This document shows positions 9,125 to 18,760 of a stretch of DNA of 64,000 nt, in pieces (position 1 is the first letter of the stretch; each line of letters starts with the position of its first letter). The position numbers and the translations under genes are program-made. The stretch is from an uncultured Granulosicoccaceae bacterium (GTDB lineage: Bacteria > Pseudomonadota > Gammaproteobacteria > Granulosicoccales > Granulosicoccaceae): positions 166,518-230,517 of the forward strand of contig CALLLW010000006.1 in assembly GCA_938007995.1 (NCBI GenBank), written 5' to 3'. The notes beneath the pieces were generated by a model that was given only the letters and a program-made list of their open reading frames with translations, made no database searches and was not told the DNA's origin.

Positions 9125-10480
9125 ATGATCATTAAGACTTTTAACCGATTGCTGGCGGTCCTCTTTATCATGGTAATCGCATTATCGCGCACGGCATCAG
9201 CCGGTGGATTGCCGGCGATTGTTGACGGCGAGCCTTTGCCAAGCCTTGCACCGATGCTTGAGAGAACCACCAGTGCTGTGGTGAATATCTCTACCCGCGG
9301 ATCAGTGCGTGCTGCTAACCCGCTTTTTCAGGACCCGTTTTTCCGACACTTTTTTGATTTACCACATAACTCGCAACGCAAGGAAACCCAAAGCCTTGGG
9401 TCGGGTGTTATCGTCGATGCAGACCAGGGGTTGGTGATCACCAATCACCACGTGATTGAAAATGCCGAAGAAATTCTGGTGACTCTGACTGATGGCCGTG
9501 AATTTAACGCCGATCTGATCGGTCAGGATCCGGATGCCGATGTGGCAGTGGTACGAATCCAGGCGGATAACCTGAACGCCTTGCGTTGGGCCGATTCTGA
9601 CCAGCTGAGAGTGGGTGACTTCGTCGTCGCGATCGGTAATCCCTTCGGGCTGGGTCAGACAGTGACCTCTGGTATTGTTTCAGCGTTGGGCAGAAGTGGT
9701 CTCGGTATTGAAGAGATCGAAGACTTTATTCAGACAGACGCATCGATCAATCCCGGAAACTCAGGTGGTGCGCTGGTGAATCTCCGCGGTGAGCTGGTCG
9801 GCATCAACACCGCTATTGTCGGGCCGTCTGGTGGTAACGTCGGAATCGGCTTTGCCATCCCCTCCAATCTTGCAGCCGACCTGACTCAGCAGTTGGTTAA
9901 CGAAGGTGAAGTGCGGCGTGGCAAGTTTGGTATTACGTTGCAGGAGCTGACTGAAGATCTGCAACAGATATTTGGTGTCAAACGTGGTGTGGTTGTTTCA
10001 GGTGTTGAGGCAGAGTCCTCTGCTGAAATTGCAGGTTTGCGCCGCGGTGATGTATTAACCGATATTGACGGGCGCACAGTGCAGTCGGTTAACGAAGTTA
10101 AAAATGCGATTGGCTTGTTAAAAGTGGGCGAGCAGGTTGAGGTCCGCTTTATCAGAGAAAGGCAGCAGTTCATCACAGAGGTGTCGGTTGGCGAAGCAGA
10201 AATCACCTTTATCAGTGGAGCCGAGCTCGCCAGTCACCTTGAGGGAATTGTATTTGAAAACTTCTTTGTCGCTGGCAGGCCGGTGGTTGTGGTTAACAGT
10301 GTCAGGCGCGGTAGCCGAATGTATCAATACGGTTTTGAACGCGGCGATATTATTTTATCCGTTAACAGTGTGCCGATTGATACAGTAGAAGAGCTGATGG
10401 ATGCAGTACCACTGCAATCGGGTAAGACCACCCTCAACATACAACGCGGCAGTGTTACACAAACCGTGCTGATTCAATGA
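9125..10480 (+). CDS. Periplasmic serine endoprotease, DegQ-like (HtrA family)
   Basis: Second HtrA protease of the window, 451 residues. A clear signal peptide (residues 1-26, cleavage after RTASA) is followed by a trypsin-like domain with H109 (TNHHV), D139 (DADVAVV) and S213 (GNSGGA), then two PDZ domains (about 255-345 and 370-450). The regulatory LA loop is short (NSQRKETQ region), which resembles DegQ more than DegP. It lies 57 bp downstream of glpD, with no terminator between them that I can see, but has no metabolic link to it. It differs clearly in sequence from the protease at 3683, so this is not a recent tandem duplication. Confidence 0.93.
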   Translation: MIIKTFNRLLAVLFIMVIALSRTASAGGLPAIVDGEPLPSLAPMLERTTSAVVNISTRGSVRAANPLFQDPFFRHFFDLPHNSQRKETQSLGSGVIVDADQGLVITNHHVIENAEEILVTLTDGREFNADLIGQDPDADVAVVRIQADNLNALRWADSDQLRVGDFVVAIGNPFGLGQTVTSGIVSALGRSGLGIEEIEDFIQTDASINPGNSGGALVNLRGELVGINTAIVGPSGGNVGIGFAIPSNLAADLTQQLVNEGEVRRGKFGITLQELTEDLQQIFGVKRGVVVSGVEAESSAEIAGLRRGDVLTDIDGRTVQSVNEVKNAIGLLKVGEQVEVRFIRERQQFITEVSVGEAEITFISGAELASHLEGIVFENFFVAGRPVVVVNSVRRGSRMYQYGFERGDIILSVNSVPIDTVEELMDAVPLQSGKTTLNIQRGSVTQTVLIQ

Positions 10481-10536
10481 TAGCTTTAAATGATAGGTTT
10501 ACAGGTGCAATTAAGTGGATAAGCGAACGGTGATTG

Positions 10537-11049
10537 TTAGCTCGTGTATCCGTCGGTATTTTTTTCAACCCATCGATCGCTTTCATCACTGAGTGTTTCT
10601 TTCTTCCAGAAAGGTATCCGCGACTTAAGCGCTTCCATTAATTGGCGGCAGGCTTCAAATGCATCAGCCCGGTGCGCTGACCAGCAGGCCACTATCACAA
10701 TTGGATCACCTGGCAACAAGGGGCCGACCCGATGCACAATCAAAACACCGTTTAATGTCCACTGATGCTGTGCTTCGTGAATGATCTCTTGCAATTGTTT
10801 TTCTGTCATACCCGGATAATGCTCGAGCGTCATGCCGGTTACGTCATCACCTTCATTAAAGTCGCGCATGGTGCCGACAAATGTCGCGGTGGCGCCGAAC
10901 TCTCCCTGCGTCAGATACTCAGATTGAAAGGTGGTGATTTCCTGCCACGGATCGAGCGGCTCACTTATTACTTTGACTGAGCTGGGAATTTCTTTATCGA
11001 GGCGGTTGTTTTTTGATTCTGGCGATTCTGCGTTCTGCGTGCTGTGCAT
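10537..11049 (-). CDS. moaE: Molybdopterin synthase catalytic (large) subunit MoaE
   Basis: Transfers sulfur from the thiocarboxylated C-terminus of MoaD to precursor Z, giving molybdopterin. The product is 170 residues, about 20 longer than E. coli MoaE, the excess being a polar N-terminal segment. Family signatures visible are GATATFVGTMRD, MTLEHYPGMTE, the HRVGPLLPGD segment, HRADAFEACR and the lysine-bearing LKSRIPFWKKE near the active site. It lies 3 bp downstream of moaD on the same strand, as expected for subunits of one complex. moaC is divergent from the pair. Confidence 0.95.
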   Translation of the reverse strand: MHSTQNAESPESKNNRLDKEIPSSVKVISEPLDPWQEITTFQSEYLTQGEFGATATFVGTMRDFNEGDDVTGMTLEHYPGMTEKQLQEIIHEAQHQWTLNGVLIVHRVGPLLPGDPIVIVACWSAHRADAFEACRQLMEALKSRIPFWKKETLSDESDRWVEKNTDGYTS

Positions 11050-11052
11050 TGG

Positions 11053-11286
11053 CTAACCTCCAGTGACCGGGGGGAAAAATGCCACCTCATCTCCGGCAGA
11101 AACATTGAATTCGGTATCGGCCTGAGTTTGATTGACGGCACAGAGCGTGTTTTCCGGCATCGGTTTGTCGCCTGCAACGCAACGCCAAACGTCAGCCACG
11201 GTTGTTATTCCGTCAATGGCGATTTCGCGTTCGCTCAAATCAAGATATTCACGCATACTGGCAAAACATTTTACTTTGATACCCAT
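11053..11286 (-). CDS. moaD: Molybdopterin synthase sulfur carrier (small) subunit MoaD
   Basis: Ubiquitin-fold sulfur carrier of 77 residues, close to the usual 80. The C-terminus is FFPPVTGG; the last glycine is the one that is adenylated and thiocarboxylated. The ATG at 11286 was chosen because MGIKVKCFASMREYL matches the family N-terminus. A longer frame reaching an ATG at 11364 would add 26 atypical residues and run almost into moaC. It is immediately followed by moaE. No moaA or moeB is seen nearby, so the remaining cofactor genes lie elsewhere. Confidence 0.92.
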   Translation of the reverse strand: MGIKVKCFASMREYLDLSEREIAIDGITTVADVWRCVAGDKPMPENTLCAVNQTQADTEFNVSAGDEVAFFPPVTGG

Positions 11287-11391
11287 GACACCATTATGCC
11301 TGTCATTTGTTGCGACGCAATTGCCGGAAGCCGGCTTTGTGCGTAATTCGGGCAAAATAGTCATGTGATTTTAAACTGGCTGAGACAAGCG

Positions 11392-11883
11392 ATGTCCGAT
11401 GAACTGACCCACTTTAATCAGGAGGGCCACGCCCACATGGTTGACGTTGGCGAAAAAGCGGTTACCCGTCGGGTAGCGATCGCTGGTGGTCGTATCGGTA
11501 TGCTGCCTGACACATTGCAAATGATTACTGAAGGCAAGCACAAAAAAGGCGATGTGCTGGGCATTGCCAGAATTGCGGCGATTATGGCGAGCAAACGCAC
11601 CAGTGACCTGATCCCGTTGTGCCACCCGATAGGGCTAAGCCATGTCGATGTGGCGTTTACCGTTGATGCTGAAGCATCGTTGATTGATTGCGAGGTTCGC
11701 GCGGAAACCCGATCGCAAACCGGCGTTGAAATGGAGGCGCTGACTGCCGTGCAGATTGCGCTGCTGACTATCTACGACATGTGCAAAGCGGTGGATCGGG
11801 GTATGTGCCTGACAGACATCCGCTTGCTTGAGAAGCAAGGTGGAAAATCCGGCCACTGGCAAGCTTCGCGGCAAGTGTCGTGA
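11392..11883 (+). CDS. moaC: Cyclic pyranopterin monophosphate synthase accessory protein MoaC
   Basis: Acts with MoaA in the first step of molybdenum cofactor synthesis, forming cyclic pyranopterin monophosphate from a GTP-derived intermediate. From the ATG at 11392 the product is 163 residues, the standard length; an upstream in-frame GTG at 11365 would add nine residues but gives an atypical N-terminus. Diagnostic segments are [34 protein letters not shown] and the C-terminal [11 protein letters not shown]. It is divergent from moaD/moaE, with about 105 bp between the translation starts for a shared control region. Confidence 0.96.
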   Translation: MSDELTHFNQEGHAHMVDVGEKAVTRRVAIAGGRIGMLPDTLQMITEGKHKKGDVLGIARIAAIMASKRTSDLIPLCHPIGLSHVDVAFTVDAEASLIDCEVRAETRSQTGVEMEALTAVQIALLTIYDMCKAVDRGMCLTDIRLLEKQGGKSGHWQASRQVS

Positions 11884-12094
11884 CAGGCATCGCAGCAGAA
11901 ATACGATGTTGACTATACTGGCGTGTGTGTTTTCGAAAATTGACGGTAGGCGCCATTACAGCGGTTTATTCGAGACGTAAACTCATGCAAGATACCGATC
12001 CAGAACAAAGCTCTTCCACCAGTGCCAGTGCTGTTGAAACAGGCTGAAGATCTGACTCCAAAGCGGACCCCTGATCCGCGGGCACACTGACTGA

Positions 12095-14626
12095 ATGACA
12101 CTCATCAACCGCATAGCGCTCAGCGTGTTTGCTCTGCTTGCAATCACTCTGGTGATGGGATTGCTTGCTGTGCAGCAATTCGATGGGCAGCGACAAAAAG
12201 ACCGGATTGAAACGCTGGTGCTTGATCTAACCGGGCGCGAGCTGCAGATCAACGGTGATGTCAATGTGAACTTCTTTCCCCGGCCGGGCTTGCAGCTGGC
12301 AGACCTGCGTATGAGTAATGCCGCAGAGTTTGCCGACAGCGATTTTGCCACCGCCGGATCAGTTGAACTGCAACTGGGTGTGCTGCCGTTGCTGGCGGGT
12401 CGAATCAACATCGAAAAACTCGATGTCGACAACTTATCGCTCAAGTTGCAGCGCGACGCTGATGGAAAAACCAACTGGGACGATCTGATGGCCGCCACCG
12501 CGGTTGTTGAGACTGAATCAGAAGATAATGTGGTTCGGGAGATCGAGGCAGGCGCACCGATTATTGCTGCCTTGTCTGCTGGTGATATCGAAATCACCGG
12601 TGCCAATGTCAGCTATACCGATGCTCGAGATGAAAGCTACCTGGCCTTAAATGATCTCAATTTACGGACTGCCGCTATTGTGTTGTCGGAAGCGTTTCCT
12701 TTCGAATCGGATTTCAGCATGATCAGTAGCTTCTCATCGGGTATGACTTCGGTAGTCAGCACCAAAGGTGAAGTCTCTGTTGACTTAGTAAACAATGTTT
12801 ACGTACTGCAGGACTTAAAACTCAGCACCGTGAACTCCGGTGTTGCACTACCCATTTATCCGCTGCCACTTTCGATAAGCGGTGAGTTGATTGCAGATCT
12901 CAACGCAGGCAGCCTGGTGCTCAACATTGCTGATGGATTGTTAACTGGTGTTCCAGTGAGTGGCATGTTTCAAGTTTCCGGTCTGCAGGATGACTTGCGC
13001 TTGAATGGGGAGTTATCCAGCGGTGAGTTCGATGCCACTTCATTGTTCGCTCAGGCAAGTTTTTTTAAGGGCCATGAGCTGCCACCGGAGTTGCTGCAAA
13101 AAGCGCGGATCTCAGCTCGCTTTAACCATCGGCAGAACGTGCTGCAGATACGTGAGTTTGAAGCATCAGTCAGCGATATTGTCGTGAACGGCGATTTTCA
13201 AATAGCCAACCCCACCAGCTCAGGTGTGGTCAGCGGCTGGTTACAAACTAACCCGTTTAATCCGGCACCGTGGGCGAGTGGGTTGGGACTGAATATCGAG
13301 CCTGGTACAGTGATGCAACAGATGCAATTATCCACCGATGTGCGACAGTCCGGGCAATTGTTGTCTTTTAATCAAATTGACTTTCAAATCGACAACACCA
13401 ACATCACCGGTAGCATTGAGGTGTCGAATATCCATGCGGATGTACCGCCGTTAACTTATGACTTGTCAGTTGATGCGATTGATCTTGATAGTTACCTGCC
13501 AATGTTCTCAGCCAATGAGTCGTTAGAATCTCAGGATGAGTTTGTCAGTAAGGCGATACCTGCGGATGTTTTGCAGCATTTAAAAATGAATGGCACGGTT
13601 TCTCTGCAGGCAGTCACTGCGGGCGGGGCGCGAGCTGAGAACGTTACAGTGACACTGTTGGCCGAAGACGGTGAAATCACGTTGCCTGAAATCACCGCTG
13701 ATATGTACACCGGTTCGTTTTTCTCCTCCGTCTCTTTGAACGTACAAAACGATGAACCATTGCTCACAGTAACAGGCAACTTGAATGGCCTTGATGCTGA
13801 ACCGCTTTTGCAGGATCTACTCAACGGAGAAGCACCGTTGACCGGTATTGCCAACCTGAGTATTGATCTGCTTGGTCGCGGCACTGCCTGGCGACAACTG
13901 ATTGAATTTGCCAGCGGCGTCATATCGTTAAGAGCCACAGAGGGACAACTCAAAGGGATTGATGTTGCCAGTGAACTACGTGAAGCCAGTCGTCGTATAG
14001 ACAATCAACAGGTGCCAGGTGATGACAATACGTCAGTGCCGATCGCCAAACAAACAGCAACGGAATTTAGTGAATACAGCTTGTCAGCGGTGTTGGCTGA
14101 TGGCGTGCTGAAAAGTGATGATCTGGTATTTATAACACCCTATTTAAGAATCACCGGTGAGGGTGGTGTCGATATCAACAGGCGCACCGTTGACTATCTG
14201 CTGCATCTGATTGTCACATCAGAAAACCAGCTGGAGCCTGATGAAACGCTTGATCGACTGGCTGATATAGAGCTCACCATTCCTTTTCGCGGACCACTGA
14301 CTGATGAGTCGCTTGATCTGCCTGGTCTACTTTTGAAAACTTTCCAAACCGGTTTATTTCGTGAGGTAGAATCGCGTTACACCAGCTGGTCACAGCCGCA
14401 AGCAGAGAGCGCGCAAGAGCAGATCGAGTCACAAAAGGAAGCGCTGAGGCAAAGACTGGATGAAAAACAGCAGGCAGCAACAGAGAGTGCCAGAGAGAAA
14501 AAACAGCAGAGCTTCGATACCACAGAAGACCCGCCGTCGAGCATAGAGAATGAAACCAGCCTACTAAAGAACCGGCTGCACAATAATCTGAAAGAAAATC
14601 TCAACGACATTCTGAGTGAAAATTAG
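12095..14626 (+). CDS. asmA: AsmA-family envelope protein
   Basis: Large inner-membrane-anchored periplasmic protein of 843 residues. It has one N-terminal membrane helix (about 5-27) followed by the AsmA domain; LTGRELQINGDV and the FFPRPGLQL segment near residue 60 are typical. The C-terminal AsmA_2-type region lies around 590-720. The last 70 residues are charged, rich in E, K and Q, and probably coiled coil. Family members are linked to outer-membrane assembly and, in recent work on the TamB/YhdP group, to lipid transport. It precedes mutY and yggX, the same order as in pseudomonads. The ATG at 12095 overlaps a TGA and has no strong ribosome binding site. Confidence 0.9.
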   Translation: MTLINRIALSVFALLAITLVMGLLAVQQFDGQRQKDRIETLVLDLTGRELQINGDVNVNFFPRPGLQLADLRMSNAAEFADSDFATAGSVELQLGVLPLLAGRINIEKLDVDNLSLKLQRDADGKTNWDDLMAATAVVETESEDNVVREIEAGAPIIAALSAGDIEITGANVSYTDARDESYLALNDLNLRTAAIVLSEAFPFESDFSMISSFSSGMTSVVSTKGEVSVDLVNNVYVLQDLKLSTVNSGVALPIYPLPLSISGELIADLNAGSLVLNIADGLLTGVPVSGMFQVSGLQDDLRLNGELSSGEFDATSLFAQASFFKGHELPPELLQKARISARFNHRQNVLQIREFEASVSDIVVNGDFQIANPTSSGVVSGWLQTNPFNPAPWASGLGLNIEPGTVMQQMQLSTDVRQSGQLLSFNQIDFQIDNTNITGSIEVSNIHADVPPLTYDLSVDAIDLDSYLPMFSANESLESQDEFVSKAIPADVLQHLKMNGTVSLQAVTAGGARAENVTVTLLAEDGEITLPEITADMYTGSFFSSVSLNVQNDEPLLTVTGNLNGLDAEPLLQDLLNGEAPLTGIANLSIDLLGRGTAWRQLIEFASGVISLRATEGQLKGIDVASELREASRRIDNQQVPGDDNTSVPIAKQTATEFSEYSLSAVLADGVLKSDDLVFITPYLRITGEGGVDINRRTVDYLLHLIVTSENQLEPDETLDRLADIELTIPFRGPLTDESLDLPGLLLKTFQTGLFREVESRYTSWSQPQAESAQEQIESQKEALRQRLDEKQQAATESAREKKQQSFDTTEDPPSSIENETSLLKNRLHNNLKENLNDILSEN

Positions 14627-14784
14627 ACCGGACTATGCGACTCAAATGATCGTACCCTTATTGAAAACGGGACAGGGTTCTCGCCAAAGCACGTTCTCTC
14701 TACGTGGACTCTACTGCGCAGATCCTCATGCAGGCTTCAGATGTTATTCGCGCTGAAGCATCGAAGTCGCTGAACAATTAAACC

Positions 14785-15858
14785 GTGAGCAAGATACCTA
14801 CAAAAAAGCAGTCGGCTGCTTTTTCTGCAACCGTACTGGACTGGTTTGCCGTGCATGGTCGTAAAGATCTGCCATGGCAGCAAAACCCGACACCTTATCG
14901 GGTATGGGTTTCGGAGATCATGCTGCAGCAAACCCAGGTGACTACCGTCATACCCTACTTTGAACGCTTTATGCAGCGTTTTGAAAAGATAGAAACGTTG
15001 GCTGCGGCCACCCAGGATGAGGTGCTTTCACTCTGGACCGGGCTGGGTTACTACGCCCGTGGCCGCAATCTACACCGCGCGGCGCAAATTGTTGTGAATG
15101 AACATCACGGTAAGCTGCCGGAATCTCTGGATGCACTGATGGCACTGCCCGGTATCGGCCGCTCAACCGCCGGTGCTATTTTGAGCCTCGGTTGTGGTCA
15201 GGCAGCACCGATTCTCGATGGCAATGTCAAGCGGGTGTTGTGCCGTTACTTCTGTGTAGACGGATGGTATGGCCGTTCGGCGGTGGAAAAACAACTGTGG
15301 GCATTGACCACGGCGATGACACCAGACAAAAACACCGGTAAGTTTAATCAGGCTATGATGGACTTGGGGGCGACGGTCTGCACGCGTTCCTCACCGGACT
15401 GTACGCGGTGTCCCTTGCAGAAAAAATGTCAGGCGTTTCAGACAGGTGTGCCAACAGACTGGCCGCACAAAAAACCAAAGAAAGCCAAGCCGGTAAGAGA
15501 AACGCTGATGCTACTGGCAGTACACAATGATCTGGTGCTATTGCAGCGCAGGCCGCCAACCGGCATCTGGGGCGGACTCTGGAGCTTCCCCCAGTTTGAT
15601 GATCTCGATAGTCTGCACAAATTTGCCGGTGCGCTGGGCAATTATGATAAACACTCAACAGAACAGTGGCATCTGGTGAAGCACAGCTTTACCCATTTCG
15701 ATCTGGTGATCACACCGGTTAAAATTGATTTGAAACGCGCGTCCGGTAGACGCATTATGGACGCAGACAGCGTCTGTTGGGCTGGTAGTGAGTTGCCCGG
15801 TGGATGTGCAGCTCCCGTAAAGCGCTTACTGGACAAGCTCACCCATACATTGCTGTAA
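14785..15858 (+). CDS. mutY: A/G-specific adenine DNA glycosylase MutY
   Basis: Removes adenine mispaired with 8-oxoguanine and so prevents G:C to T:A changes. The product is 357 residues, like E. coli MutY (350). Visible are the [12 protein letters not shown] segment near residue 45, the helix-hairpin-helix [12 protein letters not shown] (about 115-126), the catalytic aspartate in LDGNVKRVL, the four-cysteine [4Fe-4S] pattern C-x6-C-x2-C-x5-C around residues 195-210, and a C-terminal NUDIX-like 8-oxoG recognition domain ([16 protein letters not shown]). The start is a GTG at 14785. The iron-sulfur cluster gives a rationale for the conserved neighbour yggX, which follows after 29 bp. Confidence 0.96.
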   Translation: MSKIPTKKQSAAFSATVLDWFAVHGRKDLPWQQNPTPYRVWVSEIMLQQTQVTTVIPYFERFMQRFEKIETLAAATQDEVLSLWTGLGYYARGRNLHRAAQIVVNEHHGKLPESLDALMALPGIGRSTAGAILSLGCGQAAPILDGNVKRVLCRYFCVDGWYGRSAVEKQLWALTTAMTPDKNTGKFNQAMMDLGATVCTRSSPDCTRCPLQKKCQAFQTGVPTDWPHKKPKKAKPVRETLMLLAVHNDLVLLQRRPPTGIWGGLWSFPQFDDLDSLHKFAGALGNYDKHSTEQWHLVKHSFTHFDLVITPVKIDLKRASGRRIMDADSVCWAGSELPGGCAAPVKRLLDKLTHTLL

Positions 15859-15887
15859 CTAAGTCAACTACCTATCAGGAGAATGCC

Positions 15888-16160
15888 ATGGCTCGCATGG
15901 TCAACTGTATAAAACTCGACAAAGAAGCTGAAGGTCTTGATCGACCCACTTATCCGGGTGATCTGGGTAAGCGCATTTACGAAAATGTATCAAAAGAAGC
16001 CTGGCAGTCGTGGATGGGGCATCAGACCATGCTGATTAACGAGTATCGATTGACGCCAGTCGACCCGAAAGCGCGTAAGTTCCTTGAAGAAGAAATGGAA
16101 AAATTCTTTTTTGGAGAAGGGTCAGAAAAACCGGACGGGTTTGTGCCACAGTCTGATTGA
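15888..16160 (+). CDS. yggX: Probable Fe(2+)-trafficking protein YggX
   Basis: Small cytoplasmic protein that protects iron-sulfur proteins from oxidative damage. It has 90 residues, matching E. coli YggX (91). The N-terminus [10 protein letters not shown] includes the conserved cysteine C7, and [14 protein letters not shown] and [17 protein letters not shown] segments are present in the expected order. The ATG at 15888 is preceded by AGGAG at 15877 with ideal spacing; a longer in-frame extension upstream overlaps mutY and is rejected. It is the last gene of an asmA-mutY-yggX cluster. Confidence 0.96.
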   Translation: MARMVNCIKLDKEAEGLDRPTYPGDLGKRIYENVSKEAWQSWMGHQTMLINEYRLTPVDPKARKFLEEEMEKFFFGEGSEKPDGFVPQSD

Positions 16161-16216
16161 TTGACTGCATCTATGCCTTTAACGCGATTTGTACCACACA
16201 GTTAGTTAAGACAGCC

Positions 16217-16246
16217 TTGACTCACGGCGATACTGTGGTCTAATAC
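16217..16246 (+). promoter_or_regulatory. Probable sigma-70 promoter of tRNA-Phe
   Basis: TTGACT (16217-16222) and TAATAC (16241-16246) are separated by 18 bp, with a GC-rich stretch after the -10 box as seen in stable-RNA promoters. The leader of about 100 bases contains a hairpin with stem GGCGGCA/TGCCGCC at 16261-16282. It is the only good promoter match upstream of the tRNA. Confidence 0.6.
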
Positions 16247-16355
16247 GCGTCTGCCGGATCGGCGGCACAGAAAGCTGCCGCCATCATTGGTAGAATGCAG
16301 CCCGTGCAAAAGGGCTGGCGAAGCGGTCATCAGACTGCGCAGCATTGTTCTTAAA

Positions 16356-16431
16356 GGCCAGGTAGCTCAGTCGGTAGAGCAGGGGACTGAAAATCCCCGT
16401 GTCGGCGGTTCGATTCCGTCCCTGGCCACCA
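16356..16431 (+). tRNA. tRNA-Phe (GAA anticodon)
   Basis: The 76-base gene has acceptor stem GGCCAGG/CCTGGCC, D arm with AGCTCAGTCGGTAGAGC, anticodon stem GGGGA/TCCCC around loop CTGAAAA giving anticodon GAA, a T arm with GGTTCGATTCC, and an encoded CCA end (16429-16431). All four arms pair. It stands alone, with no second tRNA nearby, and is followed by almost 900 bp without a convincing gene. Confidence 0.97.
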
Positions 16432-17323
16432 TCCAAATTAAGTAACTCTCATCCGGGTAACCCCAGCCAGACCACCTGCAGTCTTCCTCTCCTTGCCGGT
16501 CTCACTTAACCTGATGGATGAATACTCATTGATTTAATGAGCGGCACTCGAACACACCACTAGTGCTGAATAATTTTTTCAAAATACTCAACCATCGCCT
16601 TAACCGTGTTTTGATGTGACAGCCGCCCGGAAATTACGCTGGTCGCATTGCCAGTTAACCGTTCCAGTTCATCCGGTGATATCGGGGCTTTCAAAATTTC
16701 CTTGCACATAAATATATGCAACCACAAAAGTGAATGAATCTTGAATCAGAATTTATTGCTGATGCAGAATGGCTTATCTATAAACAGGCAATTCTGCCAG
16801 TAGGTGATTTGGCTCCTGAATTAAAGATTTAAGGACTACTCCTACGACCCTGATGGATGATGGGTGTTCCATGCTGTTGTTTAATTGTTAAAAATGTAAA
16901 TTACGGACATCGGCCGGTCGTTACGAGCGCAGTTGAATGCTTTGATTAAACCGTATTTCTTTTTTCTCGCTTGAGCCCACTATAACGAGCTAAGTCAATA
17001 ACACTCATGACTACTCACCAATGCCACTTTTCTGTGTGAACGCTTTCGTTAAAATTTAATGCTTGAACATGATTAGATCTATGTGGAATCAATTGCTTTT
17101 TTCAGCATAGCGATTTATGCCGTGAGTAGTTTTCAATACGTTTTAATGCAACATGCTACCTCTAAACACCGGTAACAAAAGCACTGTGTAATCATTTCTC
17201 TACGAACTCTGGTTGCGCATACGTATCGTAGTGTATATCACATATGCGCAAAGACTGACCTATGTCGACAAAACCGCCTGTACTTGAGGTTTTTCGATTG
17301 CACCCGACGGCAGCAGTAAAACC
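16432..17323. other. Gene-poor, AT-rich stretch downstream of tRNA-Phe
   Basis: No full-length gene is visible in these 890 bp. Two short frames are present: a 49-codon frame on the minus strand (16560-16709, listed separately) and a 32-codon frame on the plus strand (16734-16832, starting MNLESEFIADAEW). Base composition drops compared with the flanking genes. The position directly after a tRNA 3' end is a typical site for decayed integrated elements, but I found no integrase and no copy of the tRNA end. Confidence 0.4.
16560..16709 (-). CDS. Small hypothetical protein, possibly a gene remnant
   Basis: A frame of 49 residues beginning MCKEILKAPISPDELERL. I do not recognise a family. The residue mix is protein-like, with a predicted helix-turn-helix-like alternation and no low-complexity run. 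The frame stays open for some way upstream of the ATG until a TGA, so the ATG may not be the original start. No ribosome binding site is seen. It could be the C-terminal remnant of a larger gene lost next to the tRNA. Confidence 0.25.
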   Translation of the reverse strand: MCKEILKAPISPDELERLTGNATSVISGRLSHQNTVKAMVEYFEKIIQH

Positions 17324-17779
17324 ATGAATGATACAGACAAACATCTTCCAATTTCTGCAACCCGATTAGCGATAGGGCTTGTCATACTGCGATTAAGTGT
17401 GGCCATTGTATTTGCTGTTTGGACGCTGGATAAATTTGTTAATCCAGCACATACCGCTGCAGTTTTTAAAGCTTTTTACGGTGTTGATGGGCTATCAGAG
17501 AGTCTGGCGCTGTGCTTTGGTCTGTTGCAGTTGACTGCGCTTATTGCATTTATCGTTGGCTATAAACGCACAATTTCATATGCCACTGTGCTGCTGATGC
17601 ATGCCATATCTACAGTGGTATCTGCCGGTCGATATATTGACCCCTGGGCCGGGTCTAATCTCTTATTTTTCGCGGCATTCCCTATGTTGGCTGCATGTAT
17701 TGCGCTTTTCATCTTGCGCAAGCATGATCTATTTTCTGTGGATGCGTGGCACGCGTCTACAGGGACTGATAACGATTAA
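17324..17779 (+). CDS. DoxX-like small integral membrane protein
   Basis: A 151-residue protein with four predicted membrane helices (about 15-36, 62-82, 88-108 and 115-135), the layout of the DoxX superfamily. The first helix region contains LRLSVAIVFAVWTLDKFVNP, where an aromatic and basic residue after helix 1 is typical. The function is unknown; members have been linked loosely to redox or quinol metabolism. The ATG at 17324 follows a long AT-rich spacer. The next gene, for a DUF3581 protein, lies about 225 bp downstream on the same strand. Confidence 0.6.
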   Translation: MNDTDKHLPISATRLAIGLVILRLSVAIVFAVWTLDKFVNPAHTAAVFKAFYGVDGLSESLALCFGLLQLTALIAFIVGYKRTISYATVLLMHAISTVVSAGRYIDPWAGSNLLFFAAFPMLAACIALFILRKHDLFSVDAWHASTGTDND

Positions 17780-18004
17780 CCGGTCTTGCTCAGGTAGCAG
17801 CGGTTTGTCAGAATTGCAGACGAAGATGCTTTAATTCGGCGGCGTTTACGAAAAACTTTTTGATGTGTCTGTTGCTGTGGCAGATCTTTTGAAAGCTTGG
17901 CCGCCAGAAGTCACGCAGTTTGCGGATTTATTTTCTGTTCTCGGGCATACTCGCAGGCTTCCTTTGCAGCTTTCGTTGAACCAGTGCAACCCAGAGGCTA
18001 TCCG

Positions 18005-18724
18005 GTGCAGGTCACTAATTACTATAACTACACAGCAGAAAATAACGCGTTGACTTTTTCGCGTGAGGCGGCCAGTACGTTCGCCAAAGAGGTCGCCGGA
18101 GATTTCAATCCGATTCATAACCCGGATGCGCGTCGATTCTGTGTGCCTGGTGATTTATTGTTTGCAGTGGTACTGGATCAATATCGTACGCACGCGTCGA
18201 TGCATTTCGATTTTGAGCAAATGGTGGATGACCGTGTTTCCCTTGGTTTTCAAGTGTCGGACAATACATTGCGCCTGACCGATACTGCCGATAAGAGTTA
18301 TCTCAATGTCTCATTTTGTGGTGATACCGTCGAGTCGGTAGAGGCGAACCAGGCATTGATTGCTGCGTACGTGAGATTTTCAGGTCAGACCTTTCCGTTT
18401 TTACTGGTCGATTTAATGCAACAACATCAGGTAATGATAAACCCCGCTCGACCGCTGGTGATATACAAGAGCATGTCGATTGAGCTGCAGCGAACTGACT
18501 GCGATGGTTTTGACCTTGAGTTTACTGAGTCCAGTCTGAAAGCAGATGGAAAAAAAGGCGAAGTGACGCTGAATTTTAATATAGTCAGTGGCGAGTCCGT
18601 TGTTGGTTCGGGGCAGAAAAACATGTTGCTTGGCGGTCTGCGGGCCTATGACCAGCAAGTGGTGGATGAATTGGTTGCCGACTACAACGCCATCAAATCG
18701 CAGTATCAGTGCGAACGGACCTGA
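18005..18724 (+). CDS. DUF3581 family protein
   Basis: Conserved cytoplasmic protein of unknown function, 239 residues. The N-terminal core LTFSREAASTFAKEVAGDFN followed by PIHNPDARRFCVPGDLLFA is the hallmark of DUF3581 and resembles the hot-dog fold of MaoC-type hydratases, in which an acidic and a histidine residue in DFNPIH are catalytic. That resemblance is my inference. The start is the GTG at 18005, preceded by AGAGG at suitable distance; a frame extending upstream to 17897 has an atypical sequence. It precedes a polytopic membrane protein gene by 36 bp, so the two may be co-transcribed. Confidence 0.75.
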   Translation: MQVTNYYNYTAENNALTFSREAASTFAKEVAGDFNPIHNPDARRFCVPGDLLFAVVLDQYRTHASMHFDFEQMVDDRVSLGFQVSDNTLRLTDTADKSYLNVSFCGDTVESVEANQALIAAYVRFSGQTFPFLLVDLMQQHQVMINPARPLVIYKSMSIELQRTDCDGFDLEFTESSLKADGKKGEVTLNFNIVSGESVVGSGQKNMLLGGLRAYDQQVVDELVADYNAIKSQYQCERT

Positions 18725-18760
18725 TAATTAGATCTGGAACAGTGCATCAAGCGCGTCGTC

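Noticed and set aside
11984..12046. A 20-codon frame (MQDTDPEQSSSTSASAVETG) before asmA
   Set aside because: Too short and without a ribosome binding site to support as a gene; could be a leader peptide but nothing else points to it.
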